A DNA stretch of 64,000 nt from Metaphire vulgaris (Eukaryota; Annelida; Clitellata; Crassiclitellata; Megascolecidae), in assembly GCA_018105865.1 (NCBI GenBank), contig CM030851.1, forward strand, positions 8,826,328-8,890,327, read 5' to 3'. A model generated the notes under the pieces. The model saw only the letters and a program-made list of their open reading frames with translations, was not told the DNA's origin and ran no database searches. Shown in pieces: positions 10,799 to 23,130 of the stretch; the stretch's first letter is position 1; each line of letters starts with the position of its first letter. A program made the translations under genes and the position numbers.

Positions 10799-11036
10799 CA
10801 TTGGTGTAGCCAAGGGGAGCAAGGACGGAGGGGGTGGGCTCCTTATTCCTATTCGGGATGGGACCGGTCGCGGGATTTGCGCAAATCTGCTGAGAATTTT
10901 TTTTTTGGGGGGGGGGGGAAGTTATGAGCAACGTGCAAAAGAACTGATTGACGAGGTTTTTGTTTTTGCTCGTTACCCGAAAATGTCTCAGTGCCTTCCC
11001 CCTCCCCCCAATACCGGAACCCTGGCTACGCCACTG
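10799..11036 (+). mobile_element. hAT-like MITE, family B
   Basis: 238 bp with ends CATTGGTGTAGCCAAGGG and CCTGGCTACGCCACTG. The interior matches the 42259 and 57859 copies (gggaccggtcgcgggatttgcgcaaatc). No target duplication is evident. Confidence 0.75.
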
Positions 11037-11097
11037 TAATGGACTGATGTGAAGTCGACATTTAAAATCTAAAATGTCTTGCAAGGAATGAACAGGG

Positions 11098-11320
11098 TGC
11101 GGTGGAGCATGCTGCGGTAGAGGTACTCGCCTTGCGCTGTGAAGGTCGTGGATTCAAATCTGATTCTATAGCCAATGCGCACATGTTGCGACCTTAGACA
11201 AGTAGTTCGCCATCACTTATTGTCGGTGCGGAAGGCAACGAGGAATCAACCGTCTCGGTCATTTCATTCCCCGGGTGACATATAATTCAACTGGACTTGG
11301 ATTGCTCTTACAAAAGAGAA
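11098..11320 (+). mobile_element. Possible tRNA-derived SINE, second type
   Basis: A B-box-like GGATTCAAATC at 11150-11160 follows ggtagaggtactcgcc, resembling a tRNA D-arm region, and then a body with catcacttattgtcggtgcggaagg. I cannot find a full second copy, so this is tentative. Confidence 0.35.
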
Positions 11321-11328
11321 TTAATAAC

Positions 11329-11629
11329 CAGCGGCGGTCTCACCATGTTGATGACTGAGGATGCATCCCCCACCGGGGTTCCGGGTGACCTTTTTCTGCT
11401 TGTCAACCTATTGTCCGGTGAGTTTTTAAAAATCTAGTGAAAAATACTGTAAATAACTTTCTTTTTTCCTTGTCGGTCTTTTTTGGCAAGGTTTATTAAC
11501 AGTTAGTGAGCAAAACACTAACGATGACCGTTTCTTCTCTCTTTTCTGTTTTTCTTCTTCACTTTGCACCCCCACCGACTTCCTGTAAATTTTTTCATCC
11601 CCCACCAAGAATTCCTGGAACTGCCACTG
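11329..11629 (+). mobile_element. hAT-like MITE, family C, perfect TSD
   Basis: 301 bp from CAGCGGCGGTCTCACCATG to CCTGGAACTGCCACTG, flanked by TTAATAAC at 11321-11328 and 11630-11637. The interior has gttgatgactgaggatgcatcc and copies of the GACCTTTTT-GCTTGTC motif. Full relatives are at 43015 (inverted) and 60284. Confidence 0.92.
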
Positions 11630-11750
11630 TTAATAACCATTATAAGAAGAAAGATGCTGGTGACTCCGGATTTGTTTCCATGCCATGCTTGAAATTTTCT
11701 GATCCTTTTCTAAACATTTTATATAAATTGCTCACTGGGAGGTGAAAGGG

Positions 11751-11900
11751 GACGGAAGATGGCAGAGTGGGTTATGTGCTGGAGCGTCAGGCTGACGGTC
11801 AGTGACGGAGCGGGTTCAAGTCCAGTTAATGCCCCTAGTGGCTTTCACACAGGCAGTAATGCCTCCTAAGCCACTTTAAATCACGCTAAGCTAAGTTATT
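11751..11900 (+). mobile_element. tRNA-derived SINE (SINE1), best copy
   Basis: The head carries an RNA polymerase III A box TGGCAGAGTGG (11760-11770) and a B box GGTTCAAGTCC (11813-11823), spaced as in a tRNA with a long variable arm. The body reads GCCCCTAGTGGCTTTCACA, then CCACTTTAAATCACGCTAAG. Other head-bearing copies: 19733, 35262 and 52955. It ends about 25 bp from the donor of KCC exon 2, in the intron. Confidence 0.88.
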
Positions 11901-11925
11901 ATCAAGACGCAAGGTGTTATTGTAC

Positions 11926-12011
11926 CTCGTAGAGGGCCATTTCTTTGTCGCCTCCTCCTTTGACCTGTAGAGGTTCGACGTTGACGGCCATTTGAGCGTC
12001 GCCGTTGTCAC
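11926..12011 (-). CDS. KCC exon 2 (cytosolic N-terminus)
   Basis: This 86-nt exon encodes residues 70-97. Its end, GGGDKEMALYE, matches the conserved GKNMALFEEEMD of vertebrate KCCs once joined to exon 3 (MALYE-EEADQ). The acceptor is ATTTCAG before 12011 and the donor is GAG|GTACAAT at 11925. The first two bases (GT) complete a Gly codon with the G left by exon 1. It is too short to show as an open reading frame and was found by reading the minus strand for the missing MAL(F/Y)E block. Confidence 0.9.
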
Positions 12012-12893
12012 CTGAAATGCGTTGTCATGTCTTTTATTGACGCAGTTTGTCCAAAATAAAGGATTTCAGGTTAATAATGCATATGGCGACACTTCCTGCA
12101 TGTTCATTTGCTTCTTATTGGATGATACAGTTTGTGGCGTTGCGTATCTGTCTGCATTAAAATGGTGTCTTTTGACTTTTTAAAAAATAATTGATTAAAA
12201 TATCACAAGTCGATTAACTTTTGCAACAAGGTAATAAAAGGGGGTTCATTCCGTTTGATTTTAAAAGAGGTAATCCCAACTGAATAGTGAATATTTCTAA
12301 AGCGGTATACAGTATGTTATAGAAATTTTTATTCGCAAGCGCAGATAATATAAACATGTAACTTACTGTTTGTTATGTACAGTATTGCGTAATGATCATT
12401 CGCCTTATCATCAGAGCTCGAATTGCTGGGGGGTTGGAGGGGGGTTCAGCCCCCCTTTAAAATGGCAGACCCTCCCTAGAGAAATGCAAAAAAGTTACTG
12501 AGGTTACCTGGGGTTACTGGTTACTGGTTACTGGGGTTAAAAGTTACCGCCATGACCCTCCTTCCATTTTCTCACAATTCGAGCACTGCTTATCATAGCA
12601 GACCGTATTCACACCATGTTTTGGCACATTGGCCGCTTACCTACAGTACATCCGTGCCAGCCAGAGCTGCTCTGAATTATGAATAAAGCCAAATGCGCCA
12701 TCCCACCGAAGGACCTCCACGTTAAACCCGACTGCAGCTATCGCTGTTGAGAATCTAATCTCACTTAATAGGGATCGGCAACTCTGGCGTTCATAACGTT
12801 TGGAGGATTTTAAAATATTTTACATGATGATTGAAGTTGAAACTGAGAGCAGGGGTATCTTTAAGCAATGTTCTATACAGCAGCAGTGGCGGC
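12012..12893. other. Start of 13.2-kb KCC intron 1
   Basis: Mostly unique sequence. At 12415-12600 a G-rich stretch between gctcgaattgctgggg and cacaattcgagcactgc has short inverted ends (GCTCGAATTG / CAATTCGAGC), a probable small MITE of about 180 bp without a confirmed duplication. Confidence 0.45.
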
Positions 12894-13030
12894 TCCAGGA
12901 TTTGGCAAGTGGGGGCCGTTGGGGGTGATAACTTCTAATCATGGGGGCAACCATTTGTTGTTAGGCATGTAGTATTAAGTATAGGGACCCAATAGAGGGC
13001 CACTAGGGGAGCCAAGCACTCAATAGGGAA
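12894..13030 (+). mobile_element. hAT-like MITE, family D
   Basis: Starts CAGTGGCGGCTCCAGGATTT and shares caaccatttgttgttaggcat with other family D copies; recognisable to about 13030. It is followed by a 33-bp tandem duplication (13031-13095, cagaagattatttaattaca core). Confidence 0.75.
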
Positions 13031-13543
13031 CAGAAGATTATTTAATTACATGGCCCTCGGACAGAAGATTATTTAATTACATGGCCCTCGGACAGCCACT
13101 GCCATAGCAATTTGGTCCTCTCTGTCCAGAAGGCTGCCGACTCCTGGTATACAACTATACATGTAGAAGATAAAACCCAAATAGGACCTATCAAAGATTC
13201 AATTTACAGAGCAATTTTATGGAAATGCTAGTCGTGACTTGCGCCGGTGAAAATATGACTGGCCAGGGATCGAAGCCCGTTTGGACGCTCGTCTAAGGGC
13301 GGAGACGCTGATGCATCGAATGTGCTTTCGAGAAACTCATGAAGTACATATTGCGGGTTGAAATTTTTAAGAAAAACTCAAATGGCTGCATTCACGATAT
13401 TATAGCGCAATAGTACATCAAATCTCACGCACTTTGATCCAGGTGCTGTCAAGATGTTTACAATGAAAAATCAGAATGGTATAATTTCCATTAGACCACC
13501 CTGCGTACATGGCAATCCATAAGTACTGCTACTGAACCAGACG

Positions 13544-13546
<3 letters not shown>

Positions 13547-13600
<54 letters not shown>
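13547..13600. repeat. (TA)n microsatellite
   Basis: About 54 bp of TA. Positions 13610-14735 are AT-rich intron with a diverged internal repeat: taaaaatgtaaagtttt occurs at about 13784 and again at 13989, each followed by tataaactagtttta. Confidence 0.9.
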
Positions 13601-13602
<2 letters not shown>

Positions 13603-14735
13603 GTCTGGTTATACAAAAATTGACATTTATAATAATAATATAATATATATATATTTATATTTATAAACAACCGGATTAGCCACAAAACCCGGATTAGCCA
13701 CATTTAGATTTGCATTTAATATAGTCAGTTTTTGCGCCACCCTTGTCCATGTATAAAAATGTACAAAATAAATATGATGCAGTTAAAAATGTAAAGTTTT
13801 TTGATAATGATGAAAGATTATAATATAAACTAGTTTTAGCGATCATAATAGAAGCCGAAACGGCCACTGCATATAAACTGGCTATAGAGCAGTGATGGGC
13901 ACTAGTTAACTAAAAAAGTTATAACTATGTTTATAAAAATAAAATGCGTTTAAATCAAATGGAGAATAGAACTGCAAAATAGATAAAAGTTAAAAATGTA
14001 AAGTTTTCAGTATTGAACGTAATGATGCCAAAGATTATTATATAAACTAGTTTTAAGCAGTTCACATTGGGGATGACTGAGCGCATCCCCACCAACCACA
14101 CCAGCACTGCATATAGGCCAATTTGGTGGTTTTAGTCTAATAATACTTACTGACTAACTATAGTTTGGTTTTGTTTTGTACAACCAGACTCCATTTTTAT
14201 ATATCAATTCTGACCATTATATTTCATAAATCAAATCAGATTGTCTTCCACCTGTTGATCTATTCTTTTGACAATTCTATATTTTCTGAGGTTTTGGTCT
14301 GTCTTCATAGATTACGTCTGATATAAGCCAAAATAAAATATCTCAAAAAAAGAAAATCGTTGGAAATAGTTTAACTACTTTAAAATTTAGGCGGACAGAA
14401 AAAAATAATAGTCGTTTCTTCTAGTTGATAAAAAAAGTTTATAGTTCAGCGGTCTTAGAGGCTTCTATCTTCAAGATCACAGACGGGCTCATGAGGTTCC
14501 AAAAGCGAAGACTCGGGGTCTTGAATGAGACGCAACAAAAAAAGAGGAACAAAGTGACGGCGAATAAAGAGACATAGACGCACGCGTCGCGACAGGATTT
14601 TGGCCTGAACAGATCAAAGACTGCACTGAGTTTTAGCTTTATATAAAATAATTATACATGTAACTATGCTGCCAAAGTTAAAATGTCATCAGCAGATGAA
14701 AGACTCACTCTTTTAGCTTTCTATAAAATAATTAT

Positions 14736-14758
14736 CTCTCTCTCTCTCCAAAGTTAAA

Positions 14759-14802
<44 letters not shown>

Positions 14803-14805
14803 ATT
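14736..14805. repeat. (CT)n microsatellite
   Basis: Two CT runs separated by ccaaagttaaaaag. The surrounding ttttagctttctataaaataattat is duplicated from 14630-14655. Confidence 0.9.
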
Positions 14806-15157
14806 TTCTCTCCTCGTCACCACGCAGTGTTTTATCCAGACTCCAGGCCTTGGAGGGTGTGAGGGGGGATTGACCTGGCTGGAGGGGAAGAGACACAGTT
14901 CAATGCAAAAATTTGTGCCAGTGCTGAATTTAATCCTTGTTGAGAGCAGGGGAAGGGAATTTTGAGGCTTGGGGCGAGGATATCTCCCTAACAGGCCTGG
15001 ATAAAACACCAACTCTACCCATTCTCAACGCTTCTGAACCTCATCCTCAGACAGGAACATGGGTTGCGACCACTCATGTGTTGGGTTGAGTCAGACATTT
15101 CCATGCTTATGGTGGGTTGCTTCGGGTTGTGTAGGAAAATAGATCATGGTTTAAGAA

Positions 15158-15320
15158 CAGGGCGTAGCCAGGAATTTGATTGGGGGTATAATGTGATTTG
15201 CGGGGTATAAATCTTAAAAACTTTGAAAATCTTAAAAACACATTGAAAATTTTAAGGTATTCTGATTTTTGGGGTATAACGGTATATATACCGATATACT
15301 CCCCCGTCGCTACGCCCCTG
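15158..15320 (+). mobile_element. hAT-like MITE, family A, perfect TSD
   Basis: 163 bp from CAGGGCGTAGCCAGGAATTT to CCCGTCGCTACGCCCCTG, flanked by TTTAAGAA at 15150-15157 and 15321-15328. The exact 8-bp duplication fits a hAT transposase. Confidence 0.93.
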
Positions 15321-15328
15321 TTTAAGAA

Positions 15329-16687
15329 ATTGCAATGTATTACGGTGGGTTGGATCAAGTAGCCCTATTGCTTTCGGGGATTGGATTAGGTCTGAATTAT
15401 AACGGACTGGGTTTTAAAATTAGACCCATGTCCATGTCTGATCACCCCGCATTTGTCTTCACTGCAATAATTTTCCGCGTTGGAAATTCAACCTTCGCAT
15501 ATGGCCTCCTGCTGTTTGATTTTCCAAATGCCGCCATTTATTACAAGAAGAATCTCTTTAGATCGAAGAGATAGATCAGTCGTCTCCTGTAATATACTTT
15601 AGGTAGGATCCTTTAGAGCAAAAAGCTTTCTCATCGAGCAATCTTCTCAATGGCAACCTCAGCAAATCAAATGCGATCGCAGGGTCATTTCCGATAAAAG
15701 TGGAGTGCTCGAGACTACAGGCAACGTCAAATCAAACTGATTTTCTTAACTACTAATGGGGCTCTCTCCAGAGGTCTGTTACAAATTAGCGAGAAACTTC
15801 TTTATATAGCGCCACTTTTTCAGTTTCCATAGACCGTATCTTTAAAAAAGCAAAACCGGTTATTTGCTAGAAAGAATTGTCTCAAGCAGTTTTCAATCGT
15901 CTTTATCAAGCAACTGTGATCATCAAGTTGCTTTCAATGTTGATATATATATATATGTGTGTGTGTGTGCGTGTGTGTATCTTTGTAGATATTTTCTCTC
16001 TGGTAGTGCCCCCCTTCAGCTCCATGCATCGTCGTAAGCAGGGCCGACGAGAGGGGGACAGGGGGCACATTTTTACTCGGGCCCGGCGATAAACAAAGGG
16101 CCCGCGCTCACGAGAAAAAAATTATTCAAATGCAAAGAAGTAAGTGATGACCTTTTCTTTGCTTGTCAGCATGTATTTAACATGAGACGACCTTTTTTGC
16201 TTGTAACAAATTTTAAAGAAGAAGCCCTTAATCAATATTTGTCCCTCGGACCCCGTATTTTCTCTCGACGGCCCTGGTCATAAATGTCGTTATTACTTCA
16301 AAGGTTTTGCAGCAATCACCTATTAGAAAGCATTGGCACAAACTTCGATGAACAAAATAAAGTGGGGCCCAACCTATACAGTATACCTTCTTCCGCTTGT
16401 CCTATAATAGCCTCTCAAAATGTGGGGGAAGAGCTAAAGCCTAACGGCCTAATACATGTATATGATAGATCAGGCGCGTCGAGAATTCTCCGTTCAGCGC
16501 TTACGAAAGGTAAGCTTCACTTCTGGAGCTCACTTCTACCGGCAATGAATGAGCTGGAGATATTAAGTAGGAAAATATCTTTCATCATTTACACTAACGA
16601 GTGACTTAGTTACCTATTAACTGACGACGACTTATTGTGATGAGCGATTCTCAAAAGCTGACCTCATCATAGGCCCTAATATTTTAT
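15329..16687. other. Intron 1 sequence, little recognisable
   Basis: A short TA/GT repeat sits at 15944-15978. At 16035-16280 a fragment begins gcagggccgacgagaggggg, ends cgacggccctgg, and contains two copies of the GACCTTTTCTTTGCTTGTC motif. It is probably another MITE (ends cAGGGCCGaCGAGAG / CTCGACGGCCCT). Confidence 0.5.
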
Positions 16688-16806
16688 CAGTAGGATTAGT
16701 AGTAGCAGTAGTAGTAAAGGTAGTGGTAGTACTACTATTAGTAGTAGAAATAGTAGTAGTAGCAATACTAGTAATACTAGTGATGATGATGATGATGATG
16801 ATGATG

Positions 16807-16878
<72 letters not shown>

Positions 16879-16915
16879 GTAGTAGTAGTAGTAGTAGCAG
16901 TAGTAGCATAGTAGT
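16688..16915. repeat. Compound (AGT)n(ATG)n(AAT)n(AGT)n repeat
   Basis: About 225 bp of trinucleotide units. The poly-Leu, Ser and Ile frames are artefacts. Confidence 0.95.
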
Positions 16916-17647
16916 AGCTATTTCGCCGTTATTTCCAACTGAACTCATTGAAATCACATTTTTCTTCAATGTTCTTTCTTTCAGCTAACGATCCATTGAC
17001 ATAATTATATTTATAATAATATACTTTGCGACTAGTTGCTATAGTCTAAAGTTAATGCATAAGTTGCAGACATACTGCAGCAATATGGGATCAGCGGTTT
17101 CTTTTTTCCTTGGCTTCTGCATTTATACATTTTCTGCGGAAATCTTGCGTTCGTATCGCGGGACCCTTCGATTCGAGTCACGGAACCCTAGCCGAGGGTT
17201 CCGCGGAACATACTTTGGGAAACTCTGTGCAGATCCTCATCGGAAATAGCCCACCTCCTCCTCCGATCGGAAAGCTTTCGAATGGCGCACACAAAAAGCC
17301 GCTTTCATTTCCGCGTAAAACCTAAACGAAGCGCAGTCAAAGCTCGCAGGATTTTCGATAAACCCCTGGCATCGTTCCTATAGCAACGCCTAAAATTCCA
17401 TCATAACGACAACCCAACTCCGCATTGGGGGTCAATTTACGACCTCCCACGGATAAAGCAGGATGGTTGGGTGGCTGGGTGGGTGGGTGCAGATACAGCC
17501 ACCTGTGAAAAGCATGACGACGCTGTCGACAGCTCTAGTAAGCCGGATGGTGGAAACTACTTGCTTATAAAAAAACAGAAGAAAACCTTTCGCAGACAAA
17601 CCACAAGTCTGACTGCAACGGGGGTGTCATGATGAAAACCATTAAAA

Positions 17648-17982
17648 CAGTGGTTCTCAAACTGGGGTCCGCGGTCGCATAGGGGACCGCCAAGCGGTTT
17701 CAGGAGGACCATAAAGGGATTACTACTTTCTCAAGATATCTCACCAACACCTCGGAACAAAAAACACACTGATGATGGCTCTAAGAATGCTGATTTCATT
17801 TGAATTTAAATTTGATGACTAAGATTTGCAATTTTATGATTAAATAATATATTGACAAAACAAGTGTCCTATGCGCTAATTGCAGTCAATTTAAAATTCA
17901 AATCGTATAAGGTCCGCGAGTCATCACAAACAAATTCTAAGGGACCGCCACGCAAGAGATCCTAAAAATCTGAGAACCGCTG
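17648..17982 (+). mobile_element. hAT-like MITE, family F
   Basis: 335 bp with ends CAGTGGTTCTCAAACTGGGG and ATCTGAGAACCGCTG. Flanks are CATTAAAA (17640-17647) and CATTAGAA (17983-17990), seven of eight matching. The interior begins and ends with ggggtccgc / gggaccgcc blocks. A fragment with the same theme lies at 56528-56592 (tggtccgcg, gttgagaaccactgg). Confidence 0.9.
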
Positions 17983-18396
17983 CATTAGAAGAAGGCAGTG
18001 TGGCCCAAACGCTCGGCCACGCCGGCCCCAGCCATCCGCACAGTCGCACACCCCGTGGCATCTGGAAGGTCATAATGACCCCGAAAGACGTGACAAGACC
18101 AGCTGTCTCGCGGAATGACGCCAAGAACCAGTGGTCCAATCCTTTATGATTATGCATGCAAGAAAAACTGCTGGAAACGCAGCGTCGCACACAGGGGCAA
18201 TCAACGCCCGAATGCAGCAAACATTGAGCGCCGACGAAAAGACAATTTTCACAATAATTCTGTCCGATCATATTAGACGCACGACGAACGACGAAATTTA
18301 TTCATTTCTATTCGAATTCACTACAAGAAGTCGTCGCATAAATAGCACCTTAGTACGTAATGTTAACACAATAGTAGCAGTACTGATATACTACTA

Positions 18397-18650
<254 letters not shown>

Positions 18651-19173
18651 AATTTTGACCCTCCCCATCAGGGGTAGTCATCTTGCAGTGACGGAGTCAA
18701 AAGCCCACAAATGTCTTGGCAGGTGGAGCGCTGCATATAACTATAAGACGCATTCGCCGAATTTATTATGCTCCACGGGTCGTGCATACTACTGACGATA
18801 ACGAATTCAATCTGGTATAACTGCAGACTTAAGCACTGAGCACAGTGAGCAGCCACGCTGTCAGCACATTAGAGTAGTTCTACATAAAGAAAGTCAGAGT
18901 TCGTGGCAGTGCCGACAAACATTACGTTGCATCGTATACGAAACTGGAGACGCACGCAGATTGAAGAAGACGAAGAGACGGACAAGCAGGCAGCTATTCA
19001 GACAGACGGAGCGCACGTACGGATCCAGCAGTCAGTCGCTGAATCATTCCAAGCATAACCGATGCTAATAATAGCTCTTGGCTGAAGACAAGAACTGCGT
19101 ATGCTTCCTGTCTTGAAACTATCGTATCAAAGATGTACACGAAGTTTATCTACGCTCCAGCAACAGATGCATG

Positions 19174-19253
19174 TTAACCCCTTAACTGGGTATTTAACTG
19201 TAACTCAGTGTAAAATGGACGGATATATCCGGGGTCCCCAGTTAAGGGGTTAA
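19174..19253. mobile_element. 80-bp piggyBac-like MITE, copy 1
   Basis: TTAA at each end (19174-19177, 19250-19253) encloses a 72-bp element with ends CCCCTTAACTGGG and CCCCAGTTAAGGGG. TTAA duplication and C-rich ends are the mark of piggyBac transposition. A second 80-bp copy at 33224-33303 differs at only about five positions. Confidence 0.85.
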
Positions 19254-19439
19254 GTCTGGCAATCGTCCGTCGTTGGCTATGAGTTAATGCGTTTGCTACT
19301 ACTTTGGAGGATCTGGGCATAGACTCGTTGCTTTGTCTCAGTCGTGCGACTGTAATCCAGCTACTTGGAGGCCCGGGTTGGTGAACGGCCGGCTTGAGGT
19401 CGGGGGTTCTACTAGTCGAGGTTCTATGTTTGAACGGAT

Positions 19440-19628
19440 CAGGGGCGTAGCCATAACTTTGATTTAGGAGGGTATAAATATTTTGGGAGGGTATAAATCT
19501 TTACTATAAACCACATAAACTATATAAACTACATATAACCACATGTAAATCACGTAATAAACTTTAAGGTAGACTGTTTTTTTTTTGGGGGGGTATATAT
19601 ACCGATATACCCCGTCGCCACGCCCCTG
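19440..19628 (+). mobile_element. hAT-like MITE, family A
   Basis: 189 bp from CAGGGGCGTAGCCATAACT to CGTCGCCACGCCCCTG with the gggtataaatctt interior. A target duplication is not clear. Confidence 0.85.
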
Positions 19629-19732
19629 GATCGGGTGTCCGCACTAAGCCTGGTATCAATATGGTACCCGCGGGGGAACTCAGGGTCACCGGGTTGTCTA
19701 AGGAGGGATGAACATATTGGAGGGGGAGGAGG

Positions 19733-19875
19733 GACGGAAGATGGCAGAGTGGGTTACGTGCTGAAGCGTCAGGCTGACTGAGCGGGTTCAAGCCCCGTTA
19801 GTGCCCCTAGTGGCTTTCACACAGGCAGTACTGCCTTCTAAGCAATTTTAAATCATGCTAAGTAAGTAAGTCTCT
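19733..19875 (+). mobile_element. SINE1 copy
   Basis: Head gacggaagatggcagagtgg with A box and B box GGTTCAAGCCC (19785-19795), body with TGCCCCTAGTGGCTTTCACA, and an AAGT tail. It closely matches the copy at 11751. Confidence 0.85.
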
Positions 19876-19969
19876 TTCGATCCCCTTAAGAGACAAAATG
19901 ATGCAATTAATAACCAAGATCAGTGCACCATTATTCTTATTTCTTAACGAATTGAGATTGAGGTGACAG

Positions 19970-20165
19970 CATGAATTTTTCCCCTCGCCAGCAGTGTCCG
20001 TCCTGTGTTTTCGTGTCTCCTGGTGAAAACTGCGGGGGTCCTGCCCACTCCTCTCCGTACTCCGCCCATCGTCTTTTTGGTCGCCCCCTTTGTTTTCTTC
20101 CGAACGTCACTCCCTGTTGAATTTTTCTTTTCCAGTGATGACTTATCCTCACTGTTTGATGTCAG
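19970..20165 (-). mobile_element. Possible LINE ORF2 3' fragment
   Basis: The minus strand encodes GRKQRGRPKRRW followed by acidic residues and a later CWRGE, recalling the GRPxxRWxD...DRxxWR end of RTE-like LINE proteins. It is short and unsupported by a reverse transcriptase core. Confidence 0.35.
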
Positions 20166-20592
20166 AACAAAGTCAATTAGAGATAATTATAAATGGATGG
20201 AATGATAATACATAATATATCGACCACTGTTTCCATTGAATATGCAAAAATAAAATACATTTCAGCGTTCTATTTCTACATTAATGTCTTCGTCATCACA
20301 TTCGAGTCATACGCAGACCACATCAGTTACGAGATACGCAATCTCTCTTCCCTATTATAGAACAGGGCCGGAGCTAGGCACCCGCAAAGTCCGCAAATGA
20401 GGAGGCCGGCCAGTCACTGGGGGCTCTCCAAAGAATATTTTCTTGCTTTCACAGTTACACCCCCACATCTTCCGTCCTTGAAAGCCCGAATATCTATTCT
20501 GCTGTGGCCCAGCACACGTTAACTCCGACCACGGACATCAATCGATCAACAAACTTCTATGACGCCGACATCATAATGCCCAGAGTATCAGT

Positions 20593-20819
20593 CAGAGGCG
20601 TAGCCAGGATAGCGGGTGGGGGGAGGTGCACATGTCCACGGGCGTCGAGGTGGAGGGGCGCCAAAATCGGGTTTATGGTAGCAAAAAAGTAAAAAGAAGC
20701 ATCAATATAGTAGTTGTGATGACCTTTATTTGCTTTTCAGGGTTTTTTCATGAAGTCGAGGGGTTCGCCATCAGGATGATTTGTCCCCGCGGGCGCCGGA
20801 TACCCTAGCTACGCCCCTG
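20593..20819 (+). mobile_element. hAT-like MITE, family B-like
   Basis: 227 bp from CAGAGGCGTAGCCAGGATAG to CCTAGCTACGCCCCTG. Flanks are GTATCAGT (20585-20592) and GTATCAGC (20820-20827), seven of eight. It contains one GACCTTTATTTGCTTTTC motif. A cggctgatg-type SINE tail in reverse (cagccgatggcgcaccaaat) follows at 20823. Confidence 0.88.
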
Positions 20820-20989
20820 GTATCAGCCGATGGCGCACCAAATCCAAGTCGAACAAGAGCCCGGTTAAGACGGAAAGATCAGTCAGATCAGCAGGAGAGC
20901 AATCTAAGGGGCTGAGTCAAACAGGTACGTTTTATGAAAGCTGATGAAGTGCTGGTTATGCGAAGTGATATTGGTAATGAACTCCAGAG

Positions 20990-21585
20990 CCTAGGGCCAT
21001 CAGTAAAGAGCAAGGAAAGGAGGCAAACATCACAATCTATGGACAGAAGGTAGAACAAGTGAAACAATTCTGCTACCTTGGCAGCCTTATCACGGAAGAT
21101 GCCAGATGTCAAAGCGAAATAAGAAGGAGAATTGCAATGGGAAAGGAAGCATTCTACCAAAGGAAGGAAATAATGAGGAGTAATCTCGATAAAGGGCTAA
21201 AGAAGAGAATGATTAAAACACTGATATGGAGTGTGGTGTTATATGGCTCAGAGACATGGACGATGAGAAAAGATGACATCAGAAGACTGGAGGCGTTCGA
21301 GATGTGGATATGGAGGCGAATGGAAAGAATAAGCTGAACACAACATATATCCAATAAAGAAGTCCTAGATATCGTGAAAGAGAAAAAGACATTAATAAAA
21401 ACAATAAAACAAAGGCAAAGGAACTGGATGGGCCACATTTTAAGAGGAGAATCGTTGTTCAAAACAATACTGGAAGGGCACATGGGGGGGGGGGGAAATA
21501 AACAGAGGAAGACCACGTACATCACTACTGCACTGGATGATGCCAAAAGACGGATACAAAGGATTAAAGACCCAAGCTGCTGACA
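20990..21585 (+). mobile_element. LINE reverse transcriptase C-terminal remnant
   Basis: The plus strand encodes EQVKQFCYLGSLITEDARC then SEIRRRIAMGKEAF, and later WSVVLYGSETWTM and RNWMGHILRG, the standard 3' part of RTE-like LINE ORF2. An in-frame TGA at 21335-21337 interrupts it between ERIS and TQH. The frame then continues to a stop after 21580. The reverse transcriptase core and endonuclease are absent, so this is a dead 5'-truncated copy in KCC intron 1. Confidence 0.88.
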
Positions 21586-21720
21586 GAGATAGATGGCGCC
21601 AATGGGAACCAGGACCTGCTTCCGGGCAGAGAACTTAAAGAAGAAGGGCCACCCACTGAGAAACAACTAGTGCCAATGAGACTGTACGAGAATGAGAAAC
21701 AGCAGATGAAAGTCCTGCCG

Positions 21721-21815
21721 AACATATAATATATTATATTATAATATATAGAATAGATATATATATATAGTAGATATAGATAGAATAGATATATTATATT
21801 ATAATATATAGAGTA
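21721..21815. repeat. AT-rich tandem repeat
   Basis: tatattatattataatatatagaatagatata occurs twice as an imperfect tandem unit. The following 21860-22320 has no recognised feature apart from a weak tRNA-like stretch on the minus strand (22150-22190). Confidence 0.7.
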
Positions 21816-22322
21816 GAACCAAGAATGGTCGTCAGGAGAGGGCGCAATGGGGCGCAACTACACCCCTTGAAATTATATATTTATAAAATTAAAAAATACT
21901 TAAAAATTACTATTTAATCTTAATAACAATATAATATAAAAAACCTAGAAGATTAGCGTTTTTGTTTGGCGAACAAGTTGAACATGATTACATGATCTCT
22001 TGACTTAAAAAGAGTCTCATAACTCTCATTTAGTCTATATCTTTTTTATAATAATTTAAATTTAAAATCAGTTGGTAGCGCTTTCGGATAAATAAACTGT
22101 TGCATTCCCTGGAAAAATTTCTGCTGCCGCCCATGGAAACCAGGCTTAGCGTCTGATCTAAGGCAGTGCAGACACGCTCAACCGAATGAGCCACTCGATC
22201 CAGCCACGAAATTGCGCCTGATCGCTGACGATCAGGGTTATGATTTAATAAAGCGATCTAGTATTGTATTGTATTGAATAAGTGGCATTGCCTGACTTTG
22301 TACAACTGAGTCCATGTACATC

Positions 22323-22715
22323 CAGAGCCGCTTTAAGAATAGGCGCTTGGCATAGGCACGTACCTAGGGTCCCGCGATATATGAGGGGCCAGACGGGTGG
22401 TGGGTGAAAAAATAATTTGTAAAAAAGTCATCACCATTTGGGCCATCCCCCCTTTGGTCTTGGCCTAGCCTGTCCTCAGACCCTGACAAGCAAAAAAGGT
22501 CGTCAACTTTTTCCAAAGTTGTAACTTGTCAGGTCGAAAGTGTCTGCCTCCCCCCTTACCAAAATTCTAAATACGCCACTGATCACCGCTTTATTTTGTT
22601 TGATCGATTTTTATTAATTTCTCCTCCAAAAGTAGAAAAAGCAAAAAAGGTCAAAGAGTCATCATTACTTTTCAAAAAAATGCCTAAGGCCCCCAAACTT
22701 CTTAAAACGGCACTG
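22323..22715 (+). mobile_element. hAT-like MITE, family I
   Basis: 393 bp with ends CAGAGCCGCTTTAAGAATAG and CTTCTTAAAACGGCACTG. Flanks are TGTACATC and TGTACACT, six of eight. It contains the motif GACAAGCAAAAAAGGTCGTC exactly (22485-22504) and an inserted family B end (aaattctaaatacgccactg, 22563-22582). A partial relative is at 10279. Confidence 0.82.
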
Positions 22716-23126
22716 TGTACACTGTACATCTGCTTTCTCTCCGTTTTATTTTTGGATCGTGGTAAAATTTCGAGTTTATTTTCGCAGCCGTTGAGAATTC
22801 TGCCGATTTCCAGAACAACGTTTGGTTGTCTAAAACATTACCGAACTCCTTTCGATTATCTACGTTTTGCATAAGCGGATACAAACTAATTGACGTCTAT
22901 AAATACCTTGCAGGCGCAAATTCTTTTAGCAAAAACTAGTTTTGCTGGAAAAGGAATGAAAAATGCTACTTCGCGGAGGAAATAAATTCGCAGAAAATGC
23001 TTTTCCTTTTCCTATTTTCTTCGTTATGTCAAAAAATAAACTGACCTCAGAGCAATGCCAATAGACGATTGACGGGCAAGGTAAAACTGCAGAGGGAGTC
23101 TGACTACACTCATCTTAAAATTGTCG

Positions 23127-23130
<4 letters not shown>

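Noticed and set aside
13240..13320. tRNA gene or SINE head on the minus strand
   Set aside because: A B-box-like GCTTCGATCCC exists, but no A box or second copy was found.
18131..18271. Gene near 18.1 kb on either strand
   Set aside because: Short overlapping frames without family features; nothing beyond unique intron sequence.
22140..22215. tRNA gene on the minus strand
   Set aside because: An A-box-like GTGGCTCATTCGGTTGAGC is present, but no B box at the right spacing and no cloverleaf could be drawn.
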